Source: an uncultured Clostridia bacterium (lineage in GTDB: Bacteria > Bacillota > Clostridia > Peptostreptococcales > Anaerovoracaceae). From it: DNA of 59,181 nt. Numbering within the stretch: position 1 is the first letter of the stretch; each line of letters starts with the position of its first letter. The position numbers were made by a program, and so were the translations under genes. Shown here in pieces: positions 33,758 to 41,634 of this stretch. The notes under the pieces are model-generated. The model did no database searches, was not told the DNA's origin, and worked only from the letters and a program-made list of their open reading frames with translations. Location of the stretch: positions 1 to 59,181 of the forward strand of contig CAKQUI010000001.1 in assembly GCA_934277495.1 (NCBI GenBank), written 5' to 3'.

Positions 33758-35098
33758 ATGGAAAATCATGTTTACAGCATGGAGCTCGATCGTGAGTATC
33801 CGAGAATAGACAGAGGCAACGGTATCTACATGTACAAGACAGACGGTACTGAGATCATAGACGGCGCCAGCGGGCCTGTTGCAGTAGGTCTGGGACACGG
33901 GATCAAAGAAATAGGTGATGCTATCGGAGCACAGGCGACAAAGCTTGCCTTTGCTCACAGGGATGACTGTGTCACTCCTGTCCTGGAAGAATCATGCAGA
34001 AAGATATACGAATTCTCGAATGGAGATCTCTACAAGACCTTCGAAGTTTGCAGCGGTTCAGAAGCGACCGAAACAGCTATAAAGCTGATAACAAAATACA
34101 ATATCGCAAGGGGCAAGAAAGACAAGTTCAAGATCCTCGGCAGATGGCAGAGCTACCATGGTATCACTATGGGAGCCCTCTCCATCAGCGGGTTCGGTTC
34201 AAGGAAAAAAGGTTATGAACACTATGCCTTCGATCACGGACATGTAGCCCCATGCTACTGTTACAGGTGCTGGTTCGGTGACAAACCTGAAACCTGCAGT
34301 CTGCAGTGTGCAAAGGCTCTGGAAAACGAGATCCTGGCGCAGGGGCCGGATTCAGTTGCTGCATTTTTCGCAGAGCCTGTTTCAGGAATGTCTCTGTGTG
34401 CTGCAGTGCCGCACCCTGAATACTTCAAGGAAATAAGACGTATTTGCGACAAATATGACGTGGTTCTGGTACTTGATGAAGTAATGACAGGGTTCGGGCG
34501 TACAGGAAAAACATTTGCATACAAGCACTTCGGTATCGTGCCTGATATGGTCACTACCGGAAAATCCATGTCCGGAGGATATTTCCCTCTTGCAGGAGTA
34601 TCCATAACAAAGGAATTCTTCGATGTCCTGAAAGAGCACAATGTATTCTTCCCGCCGGGACACACATGGTCAGGAAGTCCTCTTGGAGCGGCAGCTCATG
34701 TTGCAGCTGACAAGTATATGCGCGAGCATGACTGTGTCAACAACAGTGAAGCCATGGGGTACTATCTCAAGGAAAAGATGCAGAAGATCGCAAAGAACCA
34801 CCCTACGATGGGCGATGTCAGAGGTCTTGGTCTGATGGTCGGTGCGGAATTTGTCAAGGACAAACAGACCAAGGAGTCATTCGATGTTTCTGAAGGATTT
34901 GCAGGTCAGATCCAGAGTGCATGCTTTGAAAGGAATATGATCATCGAAGCAAGCCAGGGCTGCAATCGCGGTGCAATGGGCGACGCCATCGTGATATCTC
35001 CGGCGTTTGTTGTAACAAAGGAACAGATCGACGAGATCGTTTCACGTCTTGATTCCGCAATCACTGAGGTGGAAAGGAAATACGGCTACCAGGTATAA
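33758..35098 (+). CDS. Class III PLP-dependent aminotransferase
   Basis: This 446-residue enzyme belongs to the ornithine/GABA/omega-amino acid transaminase class. LDEVMTGFGRTG has Asp 240, which holds the PLP ring nitrogen, and TTGKSMSGG has the PLP Lys 269. A Cys-rich patch (CYCYRC...CSLQC, about 166-184) is typical of one subgroup of this class. Members act on omega- or beta-amino groups. Beside lysine 2,3-aminomutase it may remove the 3-amino group of beta-lysine to give the 3-oxoacid that the CoA-transferase and thiolase would use. Ribosome binding site GAAAGGAG. Confidence 0.9.
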   Translation: MENHVYSMELDREYPRIDRGNGIYMYKTDGTEIIDGASGPVAVGLGHGIKEIGDAIGAQATKLAFAHRDDCVTPVLEESCRKIYEFSNGDLYKTFEVCSGSEATETAIKLITKYNIARGKKDKFKILGRWQSYHGITMGALSISGFGSRKKGYEHYAFDHGHVAPCYCYRCWFGDKPETCSLQCAKALENEILAQGPDSVAAFFAEPVSGMSLCAAVPHPEYFKEIRRICDKYDVVLVLDEVMTGFGRTGKTFAYKHFGIVPDMVTTGKSMSGGYFPLAGVSITKEFFDVLKEHNVFFPPGHTWSGSPLGAAAHVAADKYMREHDCVNNSEAMGYYLKEKMQKIAKNHPTMGDVRGLGLMVGAEFVKDKQTKESFDVSEGFAGQIQSACFERNMIIEASQGCNRGAMGDAIVISPAFVVTKEQIDEIVSRLDSAITEVERKYGYQV

Positions 35099-35175
35099 GC
35101 TTTATTGAAAAGATGCGGTCTGTCAAATGACCGGCCGCACCATATCATATAAAAGAAAACTCCGAGGATGATCAT

Positions 35176-35982
35176 ATGGCATTTTTTAATCAGGTTAATG
35201 TTTCAGTAAACGTTGATAGGTATAAGGACAGTGTGGTATCATTATCAGTGTATCTTGACAGAAAACAGGAGATAAGAGGGTACATACGAGCAGATACAGA
35301 GTCCTATGCGATACAGGATGCATGGTGTGAAACGGTCAGATCCCGTGAAGCCGGCAAGACAGGTATTGTCAGTCTGGACTTCATGAAGGGGATGAATGCC
35401 CATATAGACGGCAAGCGTAAAGCAGCCGGGACTCTGAAAAGCTCATATGCTCCGGAAGTAAGATATCTTATGGGACAATGCTTCAATGGTCTGATCCAGG
35501 CGGAAAGCTACCTGTACAGAGAACGCGGCTTCAAAAGCAGGGAACAGTACAATAAATACTGGGACATTTTAGAAGAGAACGGATGCAGGATGTACAGCCA
35601 TCCATCGGAAGATGATCTTCGCTGGATGGATTATATACCGCAGTATGAGAGAAAACACATGCTTTTCAGCAGATTCAAGAATTTCGAGATCGAACAGGAA
35701 GGCGACTGCTGCAAGGGGCGCGGACGTTTCATCGACTCGTTTCATGAGCTTTATGTGCAGGTCAGATGTGACAGAAGCAGCGGTGTGATAAAAAAATGCG
35801 ACATATCTTATGTCAGGGCGCCGGGAGCAGCGTGTTTCAGCAATGATTCCCACGGGAAAAAACTTGAAGGCATGAAACTTTCAGAACTTACGGGACGGCA
35901 CATAGTGGATATGTTCGGACGTTCTGAAGGATGTTATCACCTTGTCGAGATACTTAAAGATCTTTTTAAAGTAATGAAGTAA
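35176..35982 (+). CDS. DUF2889-like protein of the lysine locus
   Basis: This 268-residue cytoplasmic protein has no recognised enzyme motif. The C-terminal half resembles DUF2889: a strand-rich GRGRFIDSFHELYVQV followed by a region with R-x-P and a terminal GCYHLVEILKDL, where DUF2889 proteins have GCTHLVELL. The role is unknown; in this position it may be an accessory or chaperone of the lysine enzymes or a regulator. It sits between the aminotransferase (77 bases) and the sigma-54 activator (27 bases) and is likely in the same transcription unit. The RBS is a weak CCGAGGA. Confidence 0.6.
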   Translation: MAFFNQVNVSVNVDRYKDSVVSLSVYLDRKQEIRGYIRADTESYAIQDAWCETVRSREAGKTGIVSLDFMKGMNAHIDGKRKAAGTLKSSYAPEVRYLMGQCFNGLIQAESYLYRERGFKSREQYNKYWDILEENGCRMYSHPSEDDLRWMDYIPQYERKHMLFSRFKNFEIEQEGDCCKGRGRFIDSFHELYVQVRCDRSSGVIKKCDISYVRAPGAACFSNDSHGKKLEGMKLSELTGRHIVDMFGRSEGCYHLVEILKDLFKVMK

Positions 35983-36009
35983 TGTTTAAGGGAAACAAGG
36001 GAGGAAGAG

Positions 36010-38079
36010 ATGCTTTATAATTTTGGCAGTGATCGAGTTATAGGACCAAAGGGGAATGTCCCCACGACTGCATGGAATCTGGACAACAGCCCGGAGATAT
36101 CAGATGATGAAATGCTGATAAAGGTGGATACAGTCAAGCTTGAAGAGAGCAATTTCCGTCAGCTCTGCAACGAATGCGGATACAACAAAGCCAGGATAGG
36201 CAGAAAAATCAAAGATATCGTGCAGAAAAGAGGAAAGCTTCATAATCCTGTTACTAACAGCGGAGGTTTGTGCAGCGGAGTGATACACAGGGCAGGTGAG
36301 GCATATGTTACAGATGCAGTGCTGAAGAGAGGCTGCAGAGTGATATGTGCTACATCCCTCACTTCGCTGCCTATGTTTATCGAAACTGTAGAAGATATAG
36401 ATTTCAATTATTCTCTGATAAAGATAAAGGGGTATGTTGTCGTATTCAGAGCTACCACAGTTATTCCTCTGCCGGAGGGTCTCGATGTATCACATGCATT
36501 GTCAGCTATGGATGAAATGGGAGCTATGAAAAAAGCGTTCGTACTTTCACAGTCGGCTGAAAAGATATTCATTCTTGGCGACGGTCTGTTCAATATGCTG
36601 CTTTATGCTGCGGTTGCACGAAAAGGAGCAGGCAGAAACGGATATATCGTAGCCGCTGTCTACAAGGACGCAATGCAGTCTCTCAGCAAGAGCGAGATAC
36701 GCAGGATCCTTGAACCGTATGTGGATCATGTGTATTTTACAGATATACTCAGACCAATAGAAAGCTTTGAATCTTTCAGTACAAAAGAATCTGAGCCTTT
36801 CGATCTCAGTATAAACTGCACTAATATGCTTGGCGGTGAAGTTTTCAGTGTCATGGTCACCAGGAACAGAGGAGAAATCTTTTTTACTAGTCTTGTAAGT
36901 AATTTCAGCAGCGTAGCACTTTTTTCAGAATCACTTGGCAAAGAGCTGAAGCTCACTTCACTTGAAGAGTACTCAGAAGGATTTGCTGAGTTCAACATAT
37001 GTTTCATTCAGGAACTCAGATCTGATATCGACAGGATCGATGAGATCTTCAGGTCCCACAGACTTATCAAACAGCTGCCTATGAGAGCTTCAGAGCTGCT
37101 GCAGGCTCAAGATATCGATAAGATCGACGGATTTGTCTTCGGCAGCACAAAGACAAAGAAAATAGTGCAGAATGTCATAAATATGGCAGCTTATGACTGC
37201 AATGTGATAATACAGGGAGAAACTGGCACAGGAAAAGAAAAAATGCTGGAGCTGATTTATAAAAACAGCACACGCAAAGTTAAGCCATGTATCAAGATAA
37301 ACTGTGCCACGATACAGGAAAATCTCGCAGAGTCCGAGTTTTTCGGCTATGAACCGGGAGCATTCACCGGTGCCGGTACAAACAGGAAACTCGGATATTT
37401 CGAACTGGCAAACGGCGGAATACTGTTCCTGGATGAGATAGGTGAACTGTCGCTTAATATGCAGAGCAAACTTCTGCGTGTGCTCCAGGAAAAACAGTTT
37501 TACAGGATCGGAGGGCAGGAGCTTGTAAATGTCGATGTCAGAGTCGTATGTGCCAACAATGTTGACCTCAGAACACTTGTCAGGGAAGGAAAATTCCGTG
37601 AGGATCTATACTACAGGCTAAGTGTATGCGAGATAAAAATGCCTCCTCTCAGAGAAAGGACAGAAGACATCCTTTGTATAGCAGAGCATTTCATCAGTGA
37701 ATACAATTTCCGGTACAGCAGGAACAAAAGTCTTTCAGCAGATGGCATCGAAGTACTGGAGAAATACAGCTGGCCCGGCAATGTCAGGGAACTGGACAAT
37801 GTCATGCATCGGCTTGTGGTGAACTGCGATTCTGATCTTCTTACGTCAGAAGATGTAGCGAATGCGGTCAGCAACAGCCTTTATGGAGATACTCCGGACA
37901 TACCTGTGAAAACAGAGACCATTGCCAGACAGAATGGTTTGAAATCAACTGTGGGAGAGTTTGAAAGAGAGATCCTGGCCACAGCACTGGAGGAAGGAGG
38001 CAGTACAAGAGCAGCTGCCAGAGCCCTGGGAATAAGTCAGTCCCAGGTAATGAGGAAAAAGAAAAAATACAATTTATAA
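36010..38079 (+). CDS. Sigma-54 activator with an N-terminal Kdd-like (3,5-diaminohexanoate dehydrogenase) sensor domain
   Basis: This 689-residue protein has three parts. Residues 1-345 resemble L-erythro-3,5-diaminohexanoate dehydrogenase: [27 protein letters not shown] (78-86) and [13 protein letters not shown] correspond to Kdd motifs I recall (RVIEPKG, NPVTGSGG, INCVN). The dinucleotide motif is degraded (ILGDGLFN in place of a Gly-rich loop), so it is probably a sensor, not an enzyme. Residues about 380-620 are the AAA+ domain with GETGTGKE (401-408) and GAFTGA (about 450). The C-terminus is a Fis-type helix-turn-helix. It probably activates the sigma-54 promoters at 29841 and 40229. 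Ribosome binding site GGGAGGAAG. Confidence 0.87.
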   Translation: MLYNFGSDRVIGPKGNVPTTAWNLDNSPEISDDEMLIKVDTVKLEESNFRQLCNECGYNKARIGRKIKDIVQKRGKLHNPVTNSGGLCSGVIHRAGEAYVTDAVLKRGCRVICATSLTSLPMFIETVEDIDFNYSLIKIKGYVVVFRATTVIPLPEGLDVSHALSAMDEMGAMKKAFVLSQSAEKIFILGDGLFNMLLYAAVARKGAGRNGYIVAAVYKDAMQSLSKSEIRRILEPYVDHVYFTDILRPIESFESFSTKESEPFDLSINCTNMLGGEVFSVMVTRNRGEIFFTSLVSNFSSVALFSESLGKELKLTSLEEYSEGFAEFNICFIQELRSDIDRIDEIFRSHRLIKQLPMRASELLQAQDIDKIDGFVFGSTKTKKIVQNVINMAAYDCNVIIQGETGTGKEKMLELIYKNSTRKVKPCIKINCATIQENLAESEFFGYEPGAFTGAGTNRKLGYFELANGGILFLDEIGELSLNMQSKLLRVLQEKQFYRIGGQELVNVDVRVVCANNVDLRTLVREGKFREDLYYRLSVCEIKMPPLRERTEDILCIAEHFISEYNFRYSRNKSLSADGIEVLEKYSWPGNVRELDNVMHRLVVNCDSDLLTSEDVANAVSNSLYGDTPDIPVKTETIARQNGLKSTVGEFEREILATALEEGGSTRAAARALGISQSQVMRKKKKYNL

Positions 38080-38140
38080 CATATGCTGTATACTGCAGCA
38101 CTTCATAATAATTTAAATCACTAAAATATTTGCCTTTATT

Positions 38141-38184
38141 AAATCAGCTGCACAGGATAACCAGTCCCCGGTGCAGCTGATTTT
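38141..38184 (+). terminator. Rho-independent terminator, first of two
   Basis: AAATCAGCTGCAC (38141-38153) and GTGCAGCTGATTT (38171-38183) pair perfectly and run into a T tract. Confidence 0.88.
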
Positions 38185-38201
38185 GGCGTGCCTGAAATGA
38201 G

Positions 38202-38246
38202 AAACCTGCTAAGAGAAAGATGCGGTATTCTTCTTAGCAGGTTTTT
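38202..38246 (+). terminator. Rho-independent terminator, second of two
   Basis: AAACCTGCTAAGA (38202-38214) and TCTTAGCAGGTTT (38232-38244) pair perfectly, followed by TT. Confidence 0.88.
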
Positions 38247-38545
38247 GCGATGCGATCCGCAGTGTCTGGTTATGATCTGCCGATTGCTGCTGACAGAACG
38301 CAAATGGAAAACATTAGGCATCTCTTTTATTCAATGAACCTGCTTCATCTGCTTTATCTCATGCATCAAACGTGACCTTGGAGCTGACGAAGCTGGACCA
38401 GTCCGAAACGCCCGATATTATCCAATGACTATGGCAGCAGTGTCAGGTACTTAGGTGCATTTATCCTGGGGTGGAGTATGGTTTCAGAGCTTCCGGAATT
38501 GAAGAAAGAATGTTAAGCGTATGATGCCGAAGCCAGACAGCAGAA

Positions 38546-38587
38546 CAAAACAGCCGTGGCATATCATACCAGGCTGTTTTGCTTTTT
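38546..38587. terminator. Terminator hairpin at the convergent junction
   Basis: CAAAACAGCC (38546-38555) and GGCTGTTTTG (38572-38581); the plus strand continues CTTTTTT. It could also end the minus-strand transporter transcript, although the minus-side tail is poor. Confidence 0.65.
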
Positions 38588-38625
38588 TAAGAAGTTATAT
38601 TTTATATGAGAGTGTCAAATGTCAA

Positions 38626-40149
38626 TTATTTATTTTCTTCCTGGAGTCCCTCTTCATTTTCTGCAGCATCGTCTGCAGCAGATTTTTTCTGTCCATCTTT
38701 GACAAGCTTTACTTCCGGCTCAGAAGGAAGTTTGAACAGTGGGATGAATCTGTCTGCTCCTGTGAATGTCAGGATTATCAGCGATATAACAGCTATGTAT
38801 GCCATGAAGTTGTATCTGAGGAAGTCTGTAGACACGATCTTCACAAGCGGATATACGCCGGCTACTATACCTGTATAGAACGCAAGATATACATGCCATG
38901 GCACCAGCTGTGAACCGAAAACTCCGAAAGCATCGCTGAATGTTGCATTTCTGAGTTTTAACTTGTACTTGGCTTTTTCGTCACCTTCAACATTTTTTTC
39001 CGTGATATCTCTTATTACAGGTCCGACTGTAACGATCTGTGCCATTTCATCTGCCAGTACAGCATTTCCAAGGAGCGAAAGCAGTGCATTCCATGTAAGC
39101 AGATGGCGGACTCTTTTCGAGCATCTGACAACAAAGTTCGCAAGTGGTGCAAAGGCATCCATTTCACGCATTATTCCACCAAACGCTGCTACCCACATCA
39201 TCATGACTATTACCCAGGAACCTGCGTCTGCAAAGGCTGTCTTGCATGATTCCAGATACTCCATAAGAGATCCTGTTGTTCCGGCAAAGAGACCGAGTAT
39301 ATATGACGATACAAGACCGGATCCTATACACATGAATGTATTGACCCCTTTTATAGCGAGTGCGATAACAAGCAGCAGCGGAACTATCATATAATATGGA
39401 ACACCAGTCTGTATCTGTTTCAGCAGATCGATAGCGGCAGGTCTCTCCGCTTCCAGAACCGTCCATACATTTTCCGGTATCTGAGATACGACCTGTGCTC
39501 CATCGGCAGTCTCACCCGGAAGCTGCAGTACGAAGCCCATTATAACGAAACATACTGTGGCAAGAAGCAGACATAATATAGACCATATCCCCTGATGTCT
39601 GACTCTGTCTACCACCGTTACGCCGTGGATACCTGATGATACTATCATCGCATCGGAAATAAGACCGATGTTGTCGCCGAAACATGCACCTCCGGCGATT
39701 GCACACACAGTCAGCAGCGGATCGCCGCCTACGATGTGGCTGAGCCACATGAATATAGGTGCACATGCAGCAAACGTTCCCCATGATGTGCCTGTTGCTA
39801 TTGAAAGTATCGCAGTACAAAGGATACCTACCACAGCAACCGATTTACCTGTAACACCAAGATTCAGCGACAGATTTACGACTGCCGCACCTACACCTGT
39901 ACTCATGAATGAACTTGCCATAGCATATGCAAACATAAGAATAAATAGTGCTACAAGGATGTTGATGACGCTTTTCATAGAGGAGTCAAGTGAATCCTGG
40001 AATTTGACCTTGCATACCAACCCCGCAACAAGTACTGCACATATCGTTGCTATAGGTGCAGCAATAAGTGCGTCGATTTTTGCTATCATCAGACCGGCAA
40101 GAACGAACACCGGTGAGAATTTAAGCAAACCGATAAGAAATGACTTCAT
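38626..40149 (-). CDS. NhaC-family Na+/H+ antiporter-type transporter
   Basis: This integral membrane protein (507 aa) has about 12 hydrophobic segments. Family features include SIATGTSWGTFAACAPI, GGACFGDNIGLISDAMIVSS and LLGNAVLADEMAQIV. NhaC relatives include Na+/H+ antiporters and organic-acid exchangers such as MleN. Co-control with kamA (a matching sigma-54 promoter at 40229-40244) suggests it carries lysine in, exports a product such as 4-aminobutyrate, or handles the ion load. The start at 40149 is set by AAAAGGAGG just upstream; codons further upstream would fall on the promoter. Confidence 0.88.
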   Translation of the reverse strand: MKSFLIGLLKFSPVFVLAGLMIAKIDALIAAPIATICAVLVAGLVCKVKFQDSLDSSMKSVINILVALFILMFAYAMASSFMSTGVGAAVVNLSLNLGVTGKSVAVVGILCTAILSIATGTSWGTFAACAPIFMWLSHIVGGDPLLTVCAIAGGACFGDNIGLISDAMIVSSGIHGVTVVDRVRHQGIWSILCLLLATVCFVIMGFVLQLPGETADGAQVVSQIPENVWTVLEAERPAAIDLLKQIQTGVPYYMIVPLLLVIALAIKGVNTFMCIGSGLVSSYILGLFAGTTGSLMEYLESCKTAFADAGSWVIVMMMWVAAFGGIMREMDAFAPLANFVVRCSKRVRHLLTWNALLSLLGNAVLADEMAQIVTVGPVIRDITEKNVEGDEKAKYKLKLRNATFSDAFGVFGSQLVPWHVYLAFYTGIVAGVYPLVKIVSTDFLRYNFMAYIAVISLIILTFTGADRFIPLFKLPSEPEVKLVKDGQKKSAADDAAENEEGLQEENK

Positions 40150-40228
40150 TAAATTACCTCCTTTTAATATGTGTAAACAAACACGCTGCCACATGACTGA
40201 TCCATCATCTGGCGTCACATATAATAAA

Positions 40229-40244
40229 AGCAAGTTCCATGCCA
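40229..40244 (-). promoter_or_regulatory. Sigma-54 (-24/-12) promoter of the NhaC-type gene
   Basis: Read on the minus strand: TGGCATGGAACTTGCT. It matches the kamA promoter (TGGCATCATACTTGCT) in both conserved blocks and spacing, and lies 80 bases before the ATG. Confidence 0.87.
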
Positions 40245-40594
40245 TTGGGTAAAGTAAAAGTCATGAGACAAGATCCTTATCAGAAAAAAGTCAGCCAAAA
40301 CTTTGAAAAAATCGGCATTTTCAATGCAAAATTCTCAGAAAAGTTATTTTAATTATTCAAACTGAAAATTGCAATTATCAAAAAAATGAATCAAAAGAGG
40401 TTCGTTTGAACTGTTTTTGGCTATCGTGAATCAACTTTGTATATGTGAGTATATACGGTTTTAAGACATTACCAAAAAGAGTTTTGCACTGAAAACAGAT
40501 ATACGATCGCGGGAAGTTTCCTTATCGGCACACGTATAGCGGGATGATAAGCAATAGTAAGTAACCGTTCCCGAACAGGTTTTTTAAATGTATG

Positions 40595-40622
40595 AAAAAA
40601 GCGGCAGTGCTTAGTCTGCCGC
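40595..40622 (-). terminator. Rho-independent terminator of the PPOX-type gene
   Basis: On the minus strand GCGGCAG and CTGCCGC (plus positions 40601-40607 and 40616-40622) pair, followed by TTTTTT. Confidence 0.85.
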
Positions 40623-40642
40623 AATGGATGTGCATATATAGT

Positions 40643-41104
40643 TTATCTGGTTGCTTTTCCTGTCATTTCAGAAACTGTGATCTTTATGACTTTGGCGTCG
40701 CCGACGCTGGTGTTTATGTATTTCTTGCCGCTTTCGATGAAGTCTGGGCTGAGCTTTTCGATTATTTTCAGGAGAGCTTTTTTCTTGCCTTCTTCGTCTT
40801 CAACGGATGATGCTTTGCCGAAGGCGATGACTGAGCGGTATTTAGTGTTGAATTTTTCAGGCATCAGTTCCACGGAGTCGATGACTGTGAAACATACATT
40901 GTCGTTTGCTGCCAGGTTGCTGAGTCTGTGACCTTCTTTTGCACAGTGGAAATAGATAGCGCCGTCGTCATATGCGAAATTTACAGGCACGCCGTAAGGT
41001 ACGCCGTCTGCGCTTACTGTTGAAAGCACGCCGTATTCAGCTGATGCGAGTATTTCCATGACTTCTTCCTGTGGTATCATTTTTTCTTTTCTTCTCATTT
41101 CCAT
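40643..41104 (-). CDS. Pyridoxamine 5'-phosphate oxidase-related (NimA-like) flavoprotein
   Basis: This 153-residue split-barrel protein has an N-terminal helix (MIPQEEVMEILASAEYGVLS) and the FMN-binding barrel strands GVPYGVPVNFAYDDGAIYFHCAKEG-like (about 35-65). Members bind FMN or haem and include 5-nitroimidazole reductases (NimA) and general stress proteins. A paralogue is at 43381. Ribosome binding site AAAGGA. It may share a transcript with the DUF4491 gene 100 bases upstream. Confidence 0.87.
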   Translation of the reverse strand: MEMRRKEKMIPQEEVMEILASAEYGVLSTVSADGVPYGVPVNFAYDDGAIYFHCAKEGHRLSNLAANDNVCFTVIDSVELMPEKFNTKYRSVIAFGKASSVEDEEGKKKALLKIIEKLSPDFIESGKKYINTSVGDAKVIKITVSEMTGKATR

Positions 41105-41204
41105 GATGGTAAGTCCTTTCTGCGGGATATATTTTCCCGGTCGTTATGTTTTAGTCTGATGTATTTTTATGCATGTAAAGTGACGGTTTGCCGTCGTTAC
41201 CATT

Positions 41205-41522
41205 TCAGGAACGTTTCTGGCTGCTGTCATGCACCTTGTCTTTTCTTGCAGGGTTTTCAGGGAACCAGCCTTTTGCGACACGCTGTTTCTGTTCGCCAAG
41301 CTCCTTGATGCTCCACAGACAGCTGCAGCCGGTGACTCCCATGATGCAGGAAAGCAGTGTGTTCTGTATCAGTATGCTGGCGCCGATGAGTATGATCCCG
41401 GATATCAGGAACACAGGCCAGCATCTGGCAGAAAAATAGTATTCGGCTTTTATGACGATAGGATGGAAAGCTCCGATTATCAGGAATGTCGCCACCGCTA
41501 TCAGGATCCCATATAAATTCAT
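41205..41522 (-). CDS. DUF4491 family small membrane protein
   Basis: This 105-residue protein has three hydrophobic segments and the family motifs IGAFHPIVIKAEYYF, ARCWPVFL and a C-terminal KGWFPENPARK. The function is unknown. It is divergent from the MocR regulator with about 110 bases between the start codons, so the regulator may control it. The RBS is GGGAGG. Confidence 0.87.
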   Translation of the reverse strand: MNLYGILIAVATFLIIGAFHPIVIKAEYYFSARCWPVFLISGIILIGASILIQNTLLSCIMGVTGCSCLWSIKELGEQKQRVAKGWFPENPARKDKVHDSSQKRS

Positions 41523-41548
41523 GAGTTGCCTCCCGTCACATGGATTTT

Positions 41549-41577
41549 TTAACTGTACAGCTTGTTATCTGTATATT
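41549..41577 (+). promoter_or_regulatory. Candidate promoter of the MocR-type regulator
   Basis: TTAACT (41549-41554), 17 bp, TATATT (41572-41577). CTGTA occurs twice (41553 and 41569), reminiscent of repeated MocR half-sites. Confidence 0.4.
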
Positions 41578-41634
41578 ACAATATAGGTGCAACCATTGAA
41601 AGAGCCAATTTCGACGATTTTAAAGGAGCCAGTC

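Larger units (their letters stand above)
38080..38625. other. Convergent intergenic region after the lysine locus
   Basis: It contains two tandem terminators (38141-38246) for the activator gene and a third hairpin (38546-38581) shared with the oppositely oriented transporter gene. The 300 bases between (38247-38545) hold no convincing gene or repeat. Confidence 0.7.
40150..40642. other. Upstream region of the NhaC-type gene
   Basis: This 493-base A+T-rich region contains the minus-strand sigma-54 promoter (40229-40244) and, further upstream, a small palindrome GTTC-GTTT-GAAC (40400-40411) that could be an activator site. It ends at the terminator of the PPOX-type gene (40595-40622). No gene was seen. 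Confidence 0.65.

Noticed and set aside
36010..37044. A separate functional kdd gene fused by sequencing error to an activator
   Set aside because: The frame is continuous through a linker into the AAA+ domain, and the nucleotide-binding loop is degraded.
38247..38545. Remnant gene or small RNA between terminators
   Set aside because: No open frame with family features, no promoter and no clear structure beyond the flanking terminators.
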